Position numbers and translations under genes: made by a program. The notes beneath the pieces were generated by a model that ran no database searches, was not told the origin of the DNA, and worked only from the letters and a program-made list of their open reading frames with translations. Of a stretch of DNA of 64,000 bases, positions 1 to 11,559 are shown piece after piece (the first letter of the stretch is position 1; each line of letters starts with the position of its first letter). The DNA is from Arbacia lixula (lineage: Eukaryota; Echinodermata; Echinoidea; Arbacioida; Arbaciidae), in the NCBI GenBank assembly GCA_963669155.1, contig OZ022593.1, positions 4,087,155-4,151,154 of the forward strand. Direction: 5' to 3'.

Positions 1-673
1 CCGGGGAATCCCCAGGCGCTTCAGATGCGCAAGGTGCTCTTTATACGCGGGTGACGTCATCGTGAAATTTTTCTCCTCCTGCTCCTGTTCGTCCAACGAG
101 GTCCCTCCTCAAGGCTGGCGCAGCTTTCTCTCTCTAACGGCACAGCTGGAAAAAAAACATGTGCGTTATAATCGTCAAAATTAAACGTGAAAATATAATG
201 TTTTACTTCAACTATGATCAATCTTTAAAAATTTATTACTAAGTCATTAATCAATTGTGTAAAATAGCTACAGTGCTAGCGTAGCGTGCTTCTCTTTAAA
301 AGACCAATAATATCAACTTGTCTAAATTCAAAAGTAATTTCATGTTTAAGATCGTTCATCACGATCTAACAGTTCAAACACGTTTATAAGTGAAGATATA
401 TAAACCGCTTTTGCATTTCAAATGGATCTGTGTCTGTTCGTCTATCTATCGCCTGGTATCTCCAGTCATAAACTAACAATTTCATTTTAAGCATTGCAAG
501 GTCAGTGACCCAACCAGTGCATGGTGTTTAGCAGGACCTTTCTTGGCAGCGTTTCACGATGAGAGTCGGCACGAAGAGTAATTCATTCCTACACCAGTCG
601 CATTCATGGTTAGCACAATAGGATATTTGACGCGTTTGGTTCTTTGATCCAGTGACGACCGCCACCAATTATC
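1..673. other. No gene recognised; unassigned flank
   Basis: I see no convincing coding exon, RNA gene or transposon end here. The first 130 bases are richer in G+C than the rest, and the stretch then becomes ordinary AT-rich DNA. It may be intergenic or intronic. Confidence 0.4.
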
Positions 674-1318
674 TGACACACAAACATTTGTAGATCCAAA
701 TTGGTCCAAAAGTGAAAATGTCATTAAATATTAAAAGGATTATTACAAGAAAAGTAATCGACGACACGTCACAAAACCTGGCTCTAAAAAATTGACATTC
801 CTTGACTTCATGTGTCTTTTTCAGCTTGATGTGAGTTGAAAATGATTTGTTAAAATTATTTTCCAAGTGTCATAAGTTTTTTTTTAACACCTATTATAAA
901 TTGTAGCGCGCGTGAATAGCGTGTTGTTTAAAGAGATGAACGTACACGATCAATCCAACTCACGTTATACGCTGCTACATTGTTTTATTCTCATTCAGAA
1001 AACAAATTACATGTATATTATACTGTACTTGTTAATAGCAGTACTATAATTTTCTTACCATTTACTTAACTCTGTTTTGTGTCTGTAAATCCGTGCTCTC
1101 TACAACCATTACGTGTGACTAGTATGAACAAGAGAGCGAAAGAGAGGCCGATTTTCACGGTCCGGTGATTATCAATACACTTCACACAACCAGGCTGGGG
1201 CACATCTGTATCGATACCACCAGAATATATGCATTTGAATAGACGATTTAGATGGGCTCGAGTAATTCACATGAATTAGCAAATTTCGCTTAGCCATACC
1301 CACCCCCCCCCCCCTCCT

Positions 1319-1371
<53 letters not shown>

Positions 1372-1375
1372 ACTG
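674..1375 (+). repeat. Dispersed repeat K, copy 1, ending in C-run and (CT)n
   Basis: This segment is closely similar to 2728-3310. Both share the stretch around ATTGTAGCGCGCGTGAATAG, the following text about GTTGTTTAAAGAGATGAACG, and both end in a poly-C run followed by (CT)n. Shorter relatives lie at 16985-17062 (inverted) and 17553-18010. I do not recognise the family and see no open frame that looks functional. The short Arg/Glu-rich and Ser/Leu-rich frames over its end are translations of the CT array. Confidence 0.75.
1303..1367. repeat. Poly-C run and (CT)n microsatellite
   Basis: Twelve consecutive C residues (1303-1314) are followed by a short bridge and about 20 CT units (1327-1367). 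The same arrangement recurs at 3227-3306, so the array travelled with the surrounding duplicated repeat and did not arise independently. Confidence 0.95.
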
Positions 1376-2160
1376 ACCACGCACACACAGACGCGTATAT
1401 GCACAAACACCCTCCTCCTGTGTGCCTTGGGTGTGAATTCGAGCGGAAAATAACAATAGGACGAACGCATTTTTGGCATTCGCAACACGTTAGCTTACAA
1501 TAGCTATCTCGATGTGCGGTACGCGGAGAGCCTGTGCTCATTCGAAGTGGGGTGTGTGGTTATGTGTTATGTGTAATGTGTTTTACATACTGTAGGCCTA
1601 TATTTCTTACAATTCAGCCCAACTTGGTCTTGAATGTTTGGGCGGTGGTCGAACTCGGGTCAGAGAACTGAAAACCTTTTCGCCGTGTAATATCAATGAA
1701 TGGAGCTGCTGTATGAGGCAAAAATGCCCCTCGTTCTCACTCCAGAGATTACCTGAGCGTACATGTATGTAAAACTTGTGAGTGTTGAAGCCACCGAAAT
1801 ATCTACTACACATACACATACTACACATAGGCCTACATACATGTGCATCACACTCACGACAACCACCAGATCCACAACTACATGTACTACCACTGAATGA
1901 TAAACAACACATAATTTTACTTCGTTATAAAGAGGTTCTGTGCAGACCCATTCATTTGTAGATTTTTCCTTGACATGCATTAATACGAATGTCATAGCCC
2001 CGAAAAAACAATATCACAATTCCAGACATATTTGATTTGGTAGTGACAAGGTAGGTATAGCGTATTCCTTTTACAGATTGTATATAATTCTGTAAAACAT
2101 TGTATGAACCGCAACATATACGTTGCGTTGGTGAAATAAAGATCTTGATGTACATGGGTG
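1376..2160. other. No gene recognised
   Basis: Two overlapping minus-strand frames of about 100 codons cover 1607-1995. They are rich in Cys and Val from CA/TG-rich sequence and have no domain signature, so I do not call them. The rest is AT-rich with no recognisable feature. Confidence 0.4.
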
Positions 2161-2290
2161 TGTTTATCTAGTAGCAACTGCCATCACAGTGTTATTAATA
2201 ATGCATGATGCTTCTGGCAGAAAAGAAGTTGCGGGCTGGCATGTGTGGTGCCCAATGACCATTGGTGTGTTCTGACACACAAACGTTTGC
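2161..2290 (-). repeat. Dispersed repeat L, inverted copy
   Basis: Read on the minus strand this matches 17424-17530 and 60021-60125. The shared core is AGAAGCATCATGCATT, followed by a stretch like TGTGATGGCAGCTGCTAG. The copy at 60 kb lies inside a TTAA-flanked MITE, so this sequence has moved as part of larger elements. No coding capacity is seen. Confidence 0.7.
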
Positions 2291-2471
2291 AGGTGGGCCT
2301 GTCTATAGTAATGGGGTACATTTCTGTTACATTTACTGTAACATTTGGATAAATTTCTTAAATTTCAATTATTTTTTTGTCCCTTAAACAAACCAGCCAA
2401 TAATAATAAGATATCAAAGACATGCATTGATTTTCACTTAACAAGGTTTTGTACGCTTCAGAAAATTTGCC

Positions 2472-2568
2472 CTGTACAAATTTGCCATAGCACATTGGTA
2501 ACGGGAAAGACGAGTATGGAACACACTCGTCTGTCCCGTTACCAACGTGATATGACAAATTTGTACAG
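2472..2568. other. Long imperfect hairpin
   Basis: The two ends CTGTACAAATTTG and CAAATTTGTACAG are exact reverse complements. Inside them TTGGTAACGGGA pairs with TCCCGTTACCAA and GACGAGT pairs with ACTCGTC. The transcript would fold into a stem about 45 nt long with one internal bulge and a small loop. The size resembles a microRNA precursor or a small foldback transposon; the sequence alone does not decide between them. Confidence 0.6.
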
Positions 2569-2727
2569 CCTTAGTTCAGAAATATATAATAATTGAACAT
2601 TCAGAGCAGGATTTTAGCTGAGGTTATTTTCGAGGAAATTAATTCAACACTATTTTGGTGGTGCAAGGTGGTCATAATTTCAAATGATTCGGTTGTGTCA
2701 AAAATATCCCTTTACCGTAGACAGACC

Positions 2728-3260
2728 CAGATTCCAAAAGCGAAAATCTCATTAAATATTCCAAGGATTATTACAAAGAAAAGAAATCGATGACATGTCA
2801 CAACCTGGTTCTAATGTGTGAGTTGAAAATGATTTTTTAAAATTATTTTTCAAGTGTCATTTTTTTTTTAATACCTACATGTATTATAAATTGTAGCGCG
2901 CGTGAATAGCGTGTTGTTTAAAGAGATGAACGTACACAATCAACCCAACTCACATTATACGCTGCTACATTGTTTTATTCTCATTCAGAAAACAAATTAC
3001 ATGTATATCATACTGTACTTGTTAATAGCAGTACTTTAATTTTCTTACCATTTACTTATCTCTATTTTGTGTCTGTAAATCCGTGCTTTCTACAACCATT
3101 ACGTGTGACTAAGTATGAACAAGAGAGCGAAAGAGGGGCCGATTTTCACGGTCCGGCGATTACCTATACACTTCACACAACCAGGCGGGGGCACAGCTGT
3201 ATCGATACCACCAGAAAATACGGTATCCCCCCCCCCCCCCCCCTCCCTCTCTCCATCTCC

Positions 3261-3310
<50 letters not shown>
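2728..3310 (+). repeat. Dispersed repeat K, copy 2, with poly-C and (CT)n
   Basis: This is the second copy of the 674-1375 segment, in the same orientation and about 2 kb away. It ends in a C run near 3227-3243 followed by (CT)n to 3306. It differs by scattered substitutions and a deletion of about 60 bp in the left half. The Ser/Leu-rich frames across the CT array are not genes. Confidence 0.75.
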
Positions 3311-3703
3311 TTACACACACACACATACCACATGCAGTATTAAAATATGTTTATCGAAACGGGGATCAAGTAGGTTTATGAGTATTTGATATTTATGTGG
3401 GTTCAACACTCACAATGTTTACATACATGTATGCTCAGATAATCTTTGGAGTGAGAACGCTTTTGTCTATTGCTAACACAGTTCTCGCTGAGAAGGATAT
3501 GAACCGCCGTGTCGACGTAATTCAACATACATTGATGCGTGTGCGAAATTATTACTACTTGATGTCACATATATACAACTATCTTCATCTTATATAGCCT
3601 TGAAAAAATATATGCGTCAACTCAAAATATCACTATATTGCCTGAAGTTGCAATCTGTACAGAAAAAATATATATATAAAATATGAATATATATATATAT
3701 AAA

Positions 3704-3777
3704 TGAAACTAGGGGCGCTTATTACATATTGTTTATATATATATATAAACAATATGTAATAAGCGCCCCTAGTTTCA
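3704..3777. other. Perfect 74-bp palindrome without loop
   Basis: Positions 3704-3740 are the exact reverse complement of 3741-3777. Each arm contains AGGGGCGCTTATTACATATT and the centre is a run of TA dinucleotides. Symmetry stops at 3703/3778. There is no spacer and no mismatch, which is unusual for old DNA and suggests a recent foldback insertion or gene-conversion product. No target duplication is visible in the AT-rich flanks. Confidence 0.95.
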
Positions 3778-3964
3778 GTTCAAAATACGCTCGTTGTACG
3801 CAATCATGTTTTTGTGTAAATTGTTCATTCATTCATTCTTGATAAAGGCGTTTCATTCAATTTGTTTGTCTTCACCTAGAAATCAGCGCCATCGCAACCT
3901 TTATTCACTAAAAGAGGAGGGATGATATTAGAGGGAGAACAAGAGGAGATAGGGAGAAGGCAGG

Positions 3965-3968
<4 letters not shown>

Positions 3969-3996
<28 letters not shown>

Positions 3997-4013
3997 GTCA
4001 GACAGACAGACAG
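3969..4013. repeat. (GACA)n microsatellite in purine-rich tract
   Basis: About eleven GACA units with one interruption lie inside a longer purine-rich stretch, roughly 3910-4060, rich in GGGAGA and GAGA. Confidence 0.95.
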
Positions 4014-4468
4014 AGAGAGGGAGAGAGAGATAAATAGAGAGATACTGTAGATAGAGATGAGAGAGGAACGTATATGAATACCTTTCTATGAACGAACAAT
4101 CATGTTAAACTAAGGTGGAAGAACGGAGATGCACCAATCCTCACAATTCAAAGCTACGGTGCTAAATTGCCGAAAAGATAATGCACCAGCACAACCCTCC
4201 AAATTACAAAGAATGTATGCGTTTTCTTCTTGGGCTATTTTAAGAAGGCAGATTACATTGGATACCCTGCTGCTAAATTCGCTCTGTTCCTCGTGATAAG
4301 GGGACAATCTGGGTTGGGCAAATGTTTTCCTATCTTTTCAATCAAATAGAAACGTACCTATCGCAGTGGTTTGCCAACTGCGCTTACGCAATGAGTTAAT
4401 ACATGTAGGTCTGATAGTGTATTCGGCTCTACACACAACTAGTTAAGCTGTAATAGTCATCAACTTAA

Positions 4469-4946
4469 AGGGATAATTCACTTTGAAGATAAGTTGGTTT
4501 CAATAAAAGCAGAAATATGAAAAACAAAACATATGAAGGTTTGGCGAGAATCCGTCCAGGATAAGATAGTTATGATGTTTTGACATTTCAATTCTGTGAT
4601 TTCAAGTGAGAGGTGCATACCCATATGCTGTGTACAATATAATTATATAAATTGCTCTTGCTTTGCTCTTGACAACGGAAATATTTTTGTTATACAGGTA
4701 TGTGTGTAAAAACTTTTTTCTAATGATGTATCAAATGCACAGGTAAAATGTAAAAAAATATATAGAAAATGCAAAGTTTCTCAAAAAAATGTACACAACA
4801 TAATTATGAGAGAGCACCTCGCACTTAATGTCATAATCAAATCTTTAAAAAAAAATCTTAACTTTCTTATCCTTTGATGGATTTTAATCAAACTGTCACT
4901 AATTCGTTTCTTTCATGTGGACTGAATTTCAGGGTGAACTATCCCT
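4469..4946. mobile_element. TTAA-flanked MITE, family A, copy 1 (T2/Kolobok-like)
   Basis: The element is flanked by TTAA on both sides (4465-4468 and 4947-4950). Its ends are imperfect inverted repeats, AGGGATAATTCACTTTGAA on the left and, read inward from the right, AGGGATAGTTCACCCTGAA. It has no coding capacity and is 478 bp long. Two further copies lie at 50749-51220 and 63553-64000, and they share the subterminal TATCCTTTGA-like block. TTAA duplications with AGG-type termini are described for T2/Kolobok MITEs; the superfamily is inferred from the ends alone. Confidence 0.85.
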
Positions 4947-5433
4947 TTAAATAAGCACAGGGCGTTACTTTTAGGGCGAACACGTCACTGTCAATGCATC
5001 AGTACAAACATTGGAAACACCTGTGCTTAATATATCCATAACTATATTGCATTCACTGTAAACGATCACCGAATCAATGCAATTTTGTTTCTCAAAGTCT
5101 ATTACATGATATTTGTTCAGCTAAGTAACAGTGTTTGATTAAATCATGTAAGATCTTCTAGGGTTCCGTTCATGCGCCACGTTTTTGCCCTAAAACCATG
5201 ATTCGGAACACGTTTCTGCAGACTATAACTACATGTGTAATGATTAACATACTCAATGAAATACGACAAACCCTCCATACACTAGTGGGACACCAACACA
5301 ATATAGATAGATCCTGTATGGGAGGAATGGCGTTCTTCCGCTGATCTCCCCACTAACGTCTTCTAACCACATGACACATCATGTCAACACGAAAAGAGAC
5401 GGACTCTTCGCAAAAATGCAGAAGCTTGTTGTC
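4947..5433. other. No gene recognised
   Basis: This is ordinary AT-rich sequence with no plausible exon or repeat between two MITEs. Confidence 0.4.
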
Positions 5434-5672
5434 TACACTCCAGCTCAAAGGAATTGGCATAGGGAAAGGGAAAGGGAAGAAAGGGAATGAGCCGCAGTTT
5501 TAAAGTGCGGTATATATTTTGTCCAGTTCAGCATGAAACACGATGCTTTAGCCTAAAAAGCATCATGTTTCATGCTGAGCTGGACAAACTATACCACGGT
5601 TTAAAACTGCGGCTCCTTCCCTTTCTTCCCTATCCCTTTCCCTAGATGCCAATTCATTTGAGCTGGAGTGTA
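5434..5672. mobile_element. Foldback MITE, family B, copy 1
   Basis: The 239-bp segment begins TACACTCCAGCTCAAA and ends in the reverse complement of nearly the same sequence. Its long inverted arms are dominated by GGGAAAGGGAAGAAAGGGAA, and the inner arms contain TGTCCAGTTCAGCATGAAAC and its complement. Copies lie at 58188-58357 (truncated) and 58796-59035. The flanking TA on each side fits a TA target duplication, suggesting a Tc1/mariner-type MITE, but that assignment is tentative. Confidence 0.85.
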
Positions 5673-7531
5673 TGTCAGATAAGCATTTCATTGTCTGTTT
5701 ATATTAAAGTCTTGCCTGGAAAACAGACCCTTCTTGAACTTGTGTCGCAGTTTGAGTAATAGAACTTGAAAGAAATCGTTCTAATCAGGCGTGGAATACT
5801 GAAAGGAAATGATGGTTAACCCAAATCAGTCTACTGGGTTTGCTATTCACGATAACAATAGTTGTGGGCCTGCCACGTGAACATATTGCCACAAAACAAC
5901 ATATGAACTGCATGTTGTTGATCTTACTAAGCCCCAATACACACCCATAATAAACTTAATAGATCTTCGGATACGTCAAACTGAGGTGAGATATACCAAC
6001 CACTATGATAGTTACGTGGTTCGCACAAATCATTTCACACTACATGTACATCATCATTACGTCGAGCCACACGAAACACTGCGCCATGTGTAGCTCTTTC
6101 GGAGCTTACCTCTGCAAAAGAATACTGTACTCTCACCCTCTCGTATCAGTTGTCTACCCCTCCTCTCTAACTCACTTTATGAACAGCTCTGTTCAGAGCT
6201 AATCGAAAACAACCGTAAACTCATGGTTTATTTCTCACCATGCATGTAAACTTTTCTTCAGGGTACATCACTATGCATGGGAATGTATCATAGAGATGTC
6301 AGTATGGTATTCGCGTCTGAGTATACACGTGTGTATGAACATAATAAGCAATAAACATGTACAGTGACGTCACCAGCTTTTTTTCAAGGGGGTGGGGTGC
6401 TTTGGGGGGGGGACAAAAATATTACCAATAACAGGTCGCCCATCTAAATGACCTATAACCTGCCTCCCCCCACCCCCATCTCCCCCTGGTGACGGCCATG
6501 ATGTATGTGCACATATCCGCACACAGGTCATGTTTGGACTAATAATGTATAACTCCAAAGGCTGACACTGAAAAGGGGATATATATTCAAATCTAAACAA
6601 ACACAAAACGCCAGTATAACCTCCGACATTCCACTAGAATTGCAATGTTGTTCATTTATACAACATTGCTTCTGGCTTCTAATTAGGTACAATTTTTATC
6701 ACAGCCTGACGCAAATAATATCTACATATTACCACAAAACATTGATATTGCTCGGATGATATGATTGACTCCAGTTGTTTCACATATCATAATATCAATA
6801 TCATTGCTATTATGATACAATGTATCTGTATATGTCCAGCCTCTGGAATCAATTTAACTGCAGAAGACGATATAATAGCCTATCGAAGGTGATTAGTTTA
6901 GCTTATTTAATAAGGTGATACTCACCAGTTATGTTTATGCGGATGTCTGGATATTCACAACTAAAATCTGCCGTACATGTAGATCACTGAGCGAGGTGGG
7001 GACGCCACAGTGCGATGTAATGCTGAAGGTGGATTTGTTGTTACCGTACGATGTGCGCGTGGTTGAAGTAGCTATGCGGCATACAGAACACACACCCCTT
7101 TTACCAACACCGTGTGTAAACTATCAATGAGCATACCATCGTTATACGTTGAACAAATAACAGCGCCGTGAGGCTTACGCCCATAGTGAACAATGCGAGG
7201 AGCTGCGCGCGCGGTCAAGCGTGGCCACCAAACTAGAATACGGAGCCGCTTCGCTATTGTGTTGGTGGATTACATCAACATGTAGGTCTGAATCACTGAA
7301 CGAAAAATAAAATATTTTTAGTTCAGTGGTCTGTCTGTATGTCCATCACCGTCCCCAACACGACGTGCTTACGAAACTGTTATCATGTCATCATTTCGCA
7401 TATGCCTACTTTCCCATTCAAAGAACTAAACATTTAAGAGTCAGTTTATTAAAACTTTCGGCATATCATGACCTGCGCCGGGGCTGTACAAAAACACACA
7501 AACACACACGCGGATATTCATGAATGGCAGT
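5673..7531. other. Gene-free stretch with one small G-rich foldback
   Basis: No exon is supported. Near 6363-6495 a short segment begins with GTCACCAG and ends with CTGGTGAC, with G-rich and C-rich arms between, and may be a small foldback insertion. The remainder is AT-rich and unassigned. Confidence 0.4.
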
Positions 7532-7547
7532 TTGTGTGTGTGTGTGG

Positions 7548-7600
<53 letters not shown>
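7532..7600. repeat. (TG)n array at the 5' edge of a LINE fragment
   Basis: About 34 TG units with one GG interruption abut the first base of homology to the L1/Tx1-type LINE. Cys/Val-rich frames over this array are artefacts. Confidence 0.95.
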
Positions 7601-7602
<2 letters not shown>

Positions 7603-9056
7603 GAAGTTGAAGTTGACATTCCCACCATTTTATTTAGAAGTTCTGAAAGCCTGGCAAGACATGAACAGATTTAGAAATACTACAGGTGAAGTTGTGAATC
7701 CAGTAATATTCAACAATAGTAAAGTATGCATTAATGGAAAAATTATTTTTGACAATGATTTATACAATTTAGGCATCTATCATGTAGATCATATTGTAGA
7801 TAAGGGTCATATAAAGCCTGTGGCACATTTTTAAAGCTTAGGTATTAAAGGGTGTGGCCTACTTAAGATACTTGATATTTACAATGCTATGCCAATGAGC
7901 TGGAAGGAGGTTTCATCATCGGTCAAATTTCAGCAAGTTGATCTTTTAAATTTTACCATCAATTTGAATATTTCTGGACAGGAAACTAACTTTCAGAGCT
8001 TAAAATCTAGGAAAATTTATGAGGTTTTCGTCAAGGATTTACAAGAGTCCTATAGCTTGCAAATTATGGACGGTCGGAACAGTTTTAATTTTACAAGCAA
8101 AGAAATTGGTGTTTATTTTATTATACCAAGGAGCACCACTCTTGTCAGTAAACAAAGAGAATTTCAATTCAAGTTACTGCATGGTGTTATGTACACTAAG
8201 GAACATCTTCTGAAGTTTGGATTTGTGAGGGACAATTTATGCTCCTTGAACCTGAAACGTATCCACACTTATTCCTACATTGTGCGAAGGTTAAACAGTT
8301 ATGGCAATATTATTGAACATTTTAAATTAGTTGAAATAAGAAACATGGAGTGGCAAGACACATTTTGGGGGTTGTCAGGTAACTCAAACAGGATCAAATG
8401 TGTGAATGCATTTGTGTAGAACAAGCAACTTACCTCCAGGGTTAAGATATGTCAAATAGTAAGGGATTTTATAAAGGAAGAGAAGAATTTGGCAATTAAA
8501 GCGGGTGCAGATCCACCTACAAAAATGGGAAACTTTACAAATTGAGGTCTGATAACATTGCAGTTCAAATTTGAATGTAATAGAAGAAATAGAACATAGG
8601 GTTAGAATGGTGTGTATGTGCGTGTGTCTAGGTGAGTGTGTGTGTTTGTGTGTGAGTATGTATGTGGGTGTGTATTTGTGTGTGTAGGGGTGGGGGTGGA
8701 CTTACATTTTTTTGTATGTGGTAGATTTATATGTTGGGGGGGAGGGTGGTACCAGAAAAGATTTCATTCTTATGTATTATGGAATTGCTTTATTATCATT
8801 GCTATTATACATTTCTTTAAGCATTATGATTATTACATGTATTCTATTTAAGAGGAATATAATTTATAAGTTGCACATTCAAGTAGAATATGGCACATGC
8901 ATATATATTGCATTTATATACAAGTGGTACAACATGTTTTATTGTGTTTATCGAATCAATAGAAATATTACGTTTATTGATTTGACATTCTATGTCATAA
9001 AGTGAAATTGTTTCTTTCATTATGTGAATGAAATCAAATAAAGAATATGGGGGAAA

Positions 9057-9057
<1 letters not shown>
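7601..9057 (+). mobile_element. 5'-truncated L1/Tx1-type LINE, 3' end only
   Basis: Conceptual translation from about 7611 to 8545 matches the C-terminal third of the ORF2 at 46054-49825. Shared features are a WQDM/WQDI block, PVIFNN/PIIFNN, VAHF, and REFQFKLLHGVMYTKEHL against REFQYKLLHRALYTKEHL. In-frame stops lie at 7832-7834 and 8417-8419, and part of the zinc-knuckle region is degraded, so it is dead. A 3' untranslated region with a TG/G-rich patch (about 8610-8750) follows. AATAAA at 9037-9042 and an A run close it, directly before another (GT)n. It is closer to the old copy at 43.3 kb than to the young one at 45.7 kb. Confidence 0.9.

Positions 9058-9087
<30 letters not shown>
9058..9087. 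repeat. (GT)n array at the 3' edge of the LINE fragment
   Basis: About 15 GT units follow the LINE's short A tail. Together with 7532-7600 it places the LINE copy inside a former TG microsatellite. Confidence 0.95.
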
Positions 9088-9186
9088 CATGTCACAGAGG
9101 CAGCATCTTACCATGGACCCTGATCTTACCATTAAAGATATCCTTGGAGGGGGGGGGGTGAAGTGCGTTGGGATAGGTTCATTTAA

Positions 9187-9674
9187 AGAGTTACTAAATT
9201 AGAAAAATAAGTTCTCACTAATCTATGTAAAATTATCCACTAAAAAAGAATTTCACATTTTTGGGCCGCAATAAAGTCTCAATTTGACGAAAATTTGACA
9301 AAACGCACGCCTCCAGTGACGTCAAAATAATTCCATAAATTGTACGGAAGTCAACAATAGACCATTTTCGTAATGCGTTATTGCATTCACCTGTATCTTG
9401 TATTAGTTGTTGCTACTCGAACAAACCTGGGACAAGCGTTGGGGTTCCCATTGGTTACGTATTGTTTGAACGGAGTGAATAAAGTATTTTATTCACGCCG
9501 TTGGTATTTATAGAATTTTGAGTTCTCTGACGTCACTGGAGGCGTGCGTGTTTTTTTTTTTTTCAATTTTTCATCAAAATGAAACTTTATTGCGGTAAAC
9601 GAATGTAAAATTCGTTTTTAGCGGATAATTTCACATAGATTAGTGGGAACTTATTTTTCTAATTTAGTAACCCT
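9187..9674. mobile_element. TTAA-flanked foldback MITE, family C
   Basis: TTAA occurs on both sides (9183-9186 and 9675-9678). The first 28 bases, beginning AGAGTTACTAAATTAGAAAA, match the reverse complement of the last 28 with one difference. The inverted arms run inward for about 150 bp, including the CACGCC-rich blocks beside TGACGTCA sites near 9316 and 9529. The length is 488 bp with no coding capacity. Confidence 0.85.
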
Positions 9675-9697
9675 TTAATGGGGTTTATTTTTATTTC

Positions 9698-10080
9698 ATT
9701 CATTGCGAAATGGTTATTAAACGATTTGGTTATTATACGAACTGATCCTAATGGTTGATGGACGAAATGATTATTAGACGAAATGGCAATTGGACATCCA
9801 CATCAACATGTGGATGTGGATATGGATATGGACCAACTGAAATTAGCCGACATGCATGGGTATTGGACCAAATGAACGTTGGGCGAACTTATGGACGATT
9901 TGGCATTAAACGAAATGGATTTAGACTAAATGGTTGTAAACGAATTGGTTTAAGACCAACTGGTGATTAGACGAAATGGCTATTGGACGAAATGATGACT
10001 AGACGAAATGGGTGGTAGACGAAGTGTTGATGGACGAAATGGCATTAGACCAAATGGCAGTAAACGAATTGACAATTTAC
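9698..10080. repeat. 15-16 bp degenerate minisatellite, core ACGAAATGG
   Basis: About 24 diverged units of the form NGACGAAATGGNNATT follow each other with 15-16 bp spacing. The best preserved run is 9965-10075. Some units replace ACGAAATGG by ACCAAATGG or ACGAATTGG. Open frames rich in Met, Asp, Glu and Asn arise from the periodicity and are not called as genes. Confidence 0.85.
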
Positions 10081-10409
10081 CGGGAAGTGGATAGGCTACA
10101 TACAAATATACAAAAATGTGCTTCGCTTTATGAGGTCAGTGAGTCGAGCGAGAGGACCACTGGCCGTGATGGCGGCGAGCACGGTGAGGGCGCACTGTTT
10201 AATATCCATATAATGTCTATGTAGAGCTCTATGGCAAAATTATACATGTAACTGGTTATACTGATTAACTGGTTACAAGATGTTAACGTGCATGTTGCAG
10301 TGTTTTATTCAGTAACTCCTTAAGAAGTCGACCTACAAGCTATATCCAATCAGTCAGTCAGCTTCAAATGTATTCTTATTATTGTAAGAACATTGGAAAT
10401 GAAATTTAA

Positions 10410-10879
10410 AGGAATTTCGACCCGGAGCTCAAGAGGGCGCTGTTGGATGACGTCACAATCATCGCCATCTTAGTTCCGAAGTTTGACGAGTAACGCTGTC
10501 AATCAAACTGGTAGATTGCGGATATGCGTTGCTTGCCCTTTCACGTATTATCGTGCATGCACAATGCACAGCCAGCTAGCTACATACGCATGCAAGCACA
10601 TACGAGTACTACTACTAGTACTAGTCTACGTACGTGAGTGCTAGCTGGAAGTACCGTATGCAAGTGGGCGGAGCCAGCAGGGAACAGCCGCCGAATCATG
10701 AGCCGAACTGTATTTCGGCATACCTAGATTGAGAATCGACATTCTTCGGGCATTCGGAACATGGCATTTGCGTAACCGGTGAAATTATCGAATAACATTG
10801 CCGTCATTGGACAACACGTACTGTCCGCTCATGCGCTTACATGGAATAACGCCCTCTTGAGCGCCGGGTCTGATTCCCT
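10410..10879. mobile_element. TTAA-flanked MITE, family D
   Basis: TTAA is found at 10406-10409 and 10880-10883. The left end AGGAATTTCGACCCGGAGCT and the inward-read right end AGGGAATCAGACCCGGCGCT are imperfect inverted repeats that continue through CAAGAGGGCG. The element is 470 bp with no coding capacity. It contains a patch of CTAG/TACG-rich short palindromes near 10600-10640. Confidence 0.85.
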
Positions 10880-11559
10880 TTAAGATTTTTACACCACATC
10901 AGCACGACATCGGGATAAATAAATTTGTAACTAATTTTCACTGAGAGAAGTCAAACATACTTTATCAATATAAATTTGACCAAGCCATTACTACATGGCA
11001 AGTAAGGTGGCATATGACCACATTTAAGTTAACTTAATACAGCCTAAAATTAACCGATTTCAGCCGTGTTGACTTAATCGAAGAAAAGAAGTTGTAATCT
11101 TCAGCTATACATCATGTGAGAGAATCTACTGTCTTTTATATCTTTGCGGGAGACATCTTCAAATGGTGAGCAACGCGGTCGTTATTATACCCTTATGGCA
11201 TTTTGATTACTTTATCATTGATCATTCTGTAGGGTGCGTCTTGAGCTTCAACGTAATGCCTGTTAGGACGTGCGGTACGAACCTCCAAATTTGATCACAA
11301 CACTCAGTCTAAATTCCTGGTAATTCATCGGAGTCCAGAACATTTCATCAATTACTCTTTTTGATTATGAACATTGGGCAGCAGTCCCGATTGCATTTCA
11401 TCTTCGTCCATCACAATATCAAGTGTTTATAACGTGTGTAACAGTTTGCCGCGTTGCGATTAACGGGCCGTTCACACCACATGTAATTCTCGTCTTGGCG
11501 CTATTTTCTATCACGTGTCTTTTGTTTATACCACGCGGTACCATATCTTGTGAAATGCC

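Noticed and set aside
2970-3389. 139-codon Ser/Leu-rich frame
   Set aside because: Most of it is a translation of poly-C and (CT)n inside a duplicated noncoding repeat.
7468-7674. Cys/Val-rich open frames over the TG array
   Set aside because: They are translations of (TG)n. The downstream similarity belongs to the LINE, not to a Cys-rich protein.
9755-9970. Met/Asp/Asn-rich 71-codon frame
   Set aside because: It follows the period of the ACGAAATGG minisatellite and shows no other sign of coding.
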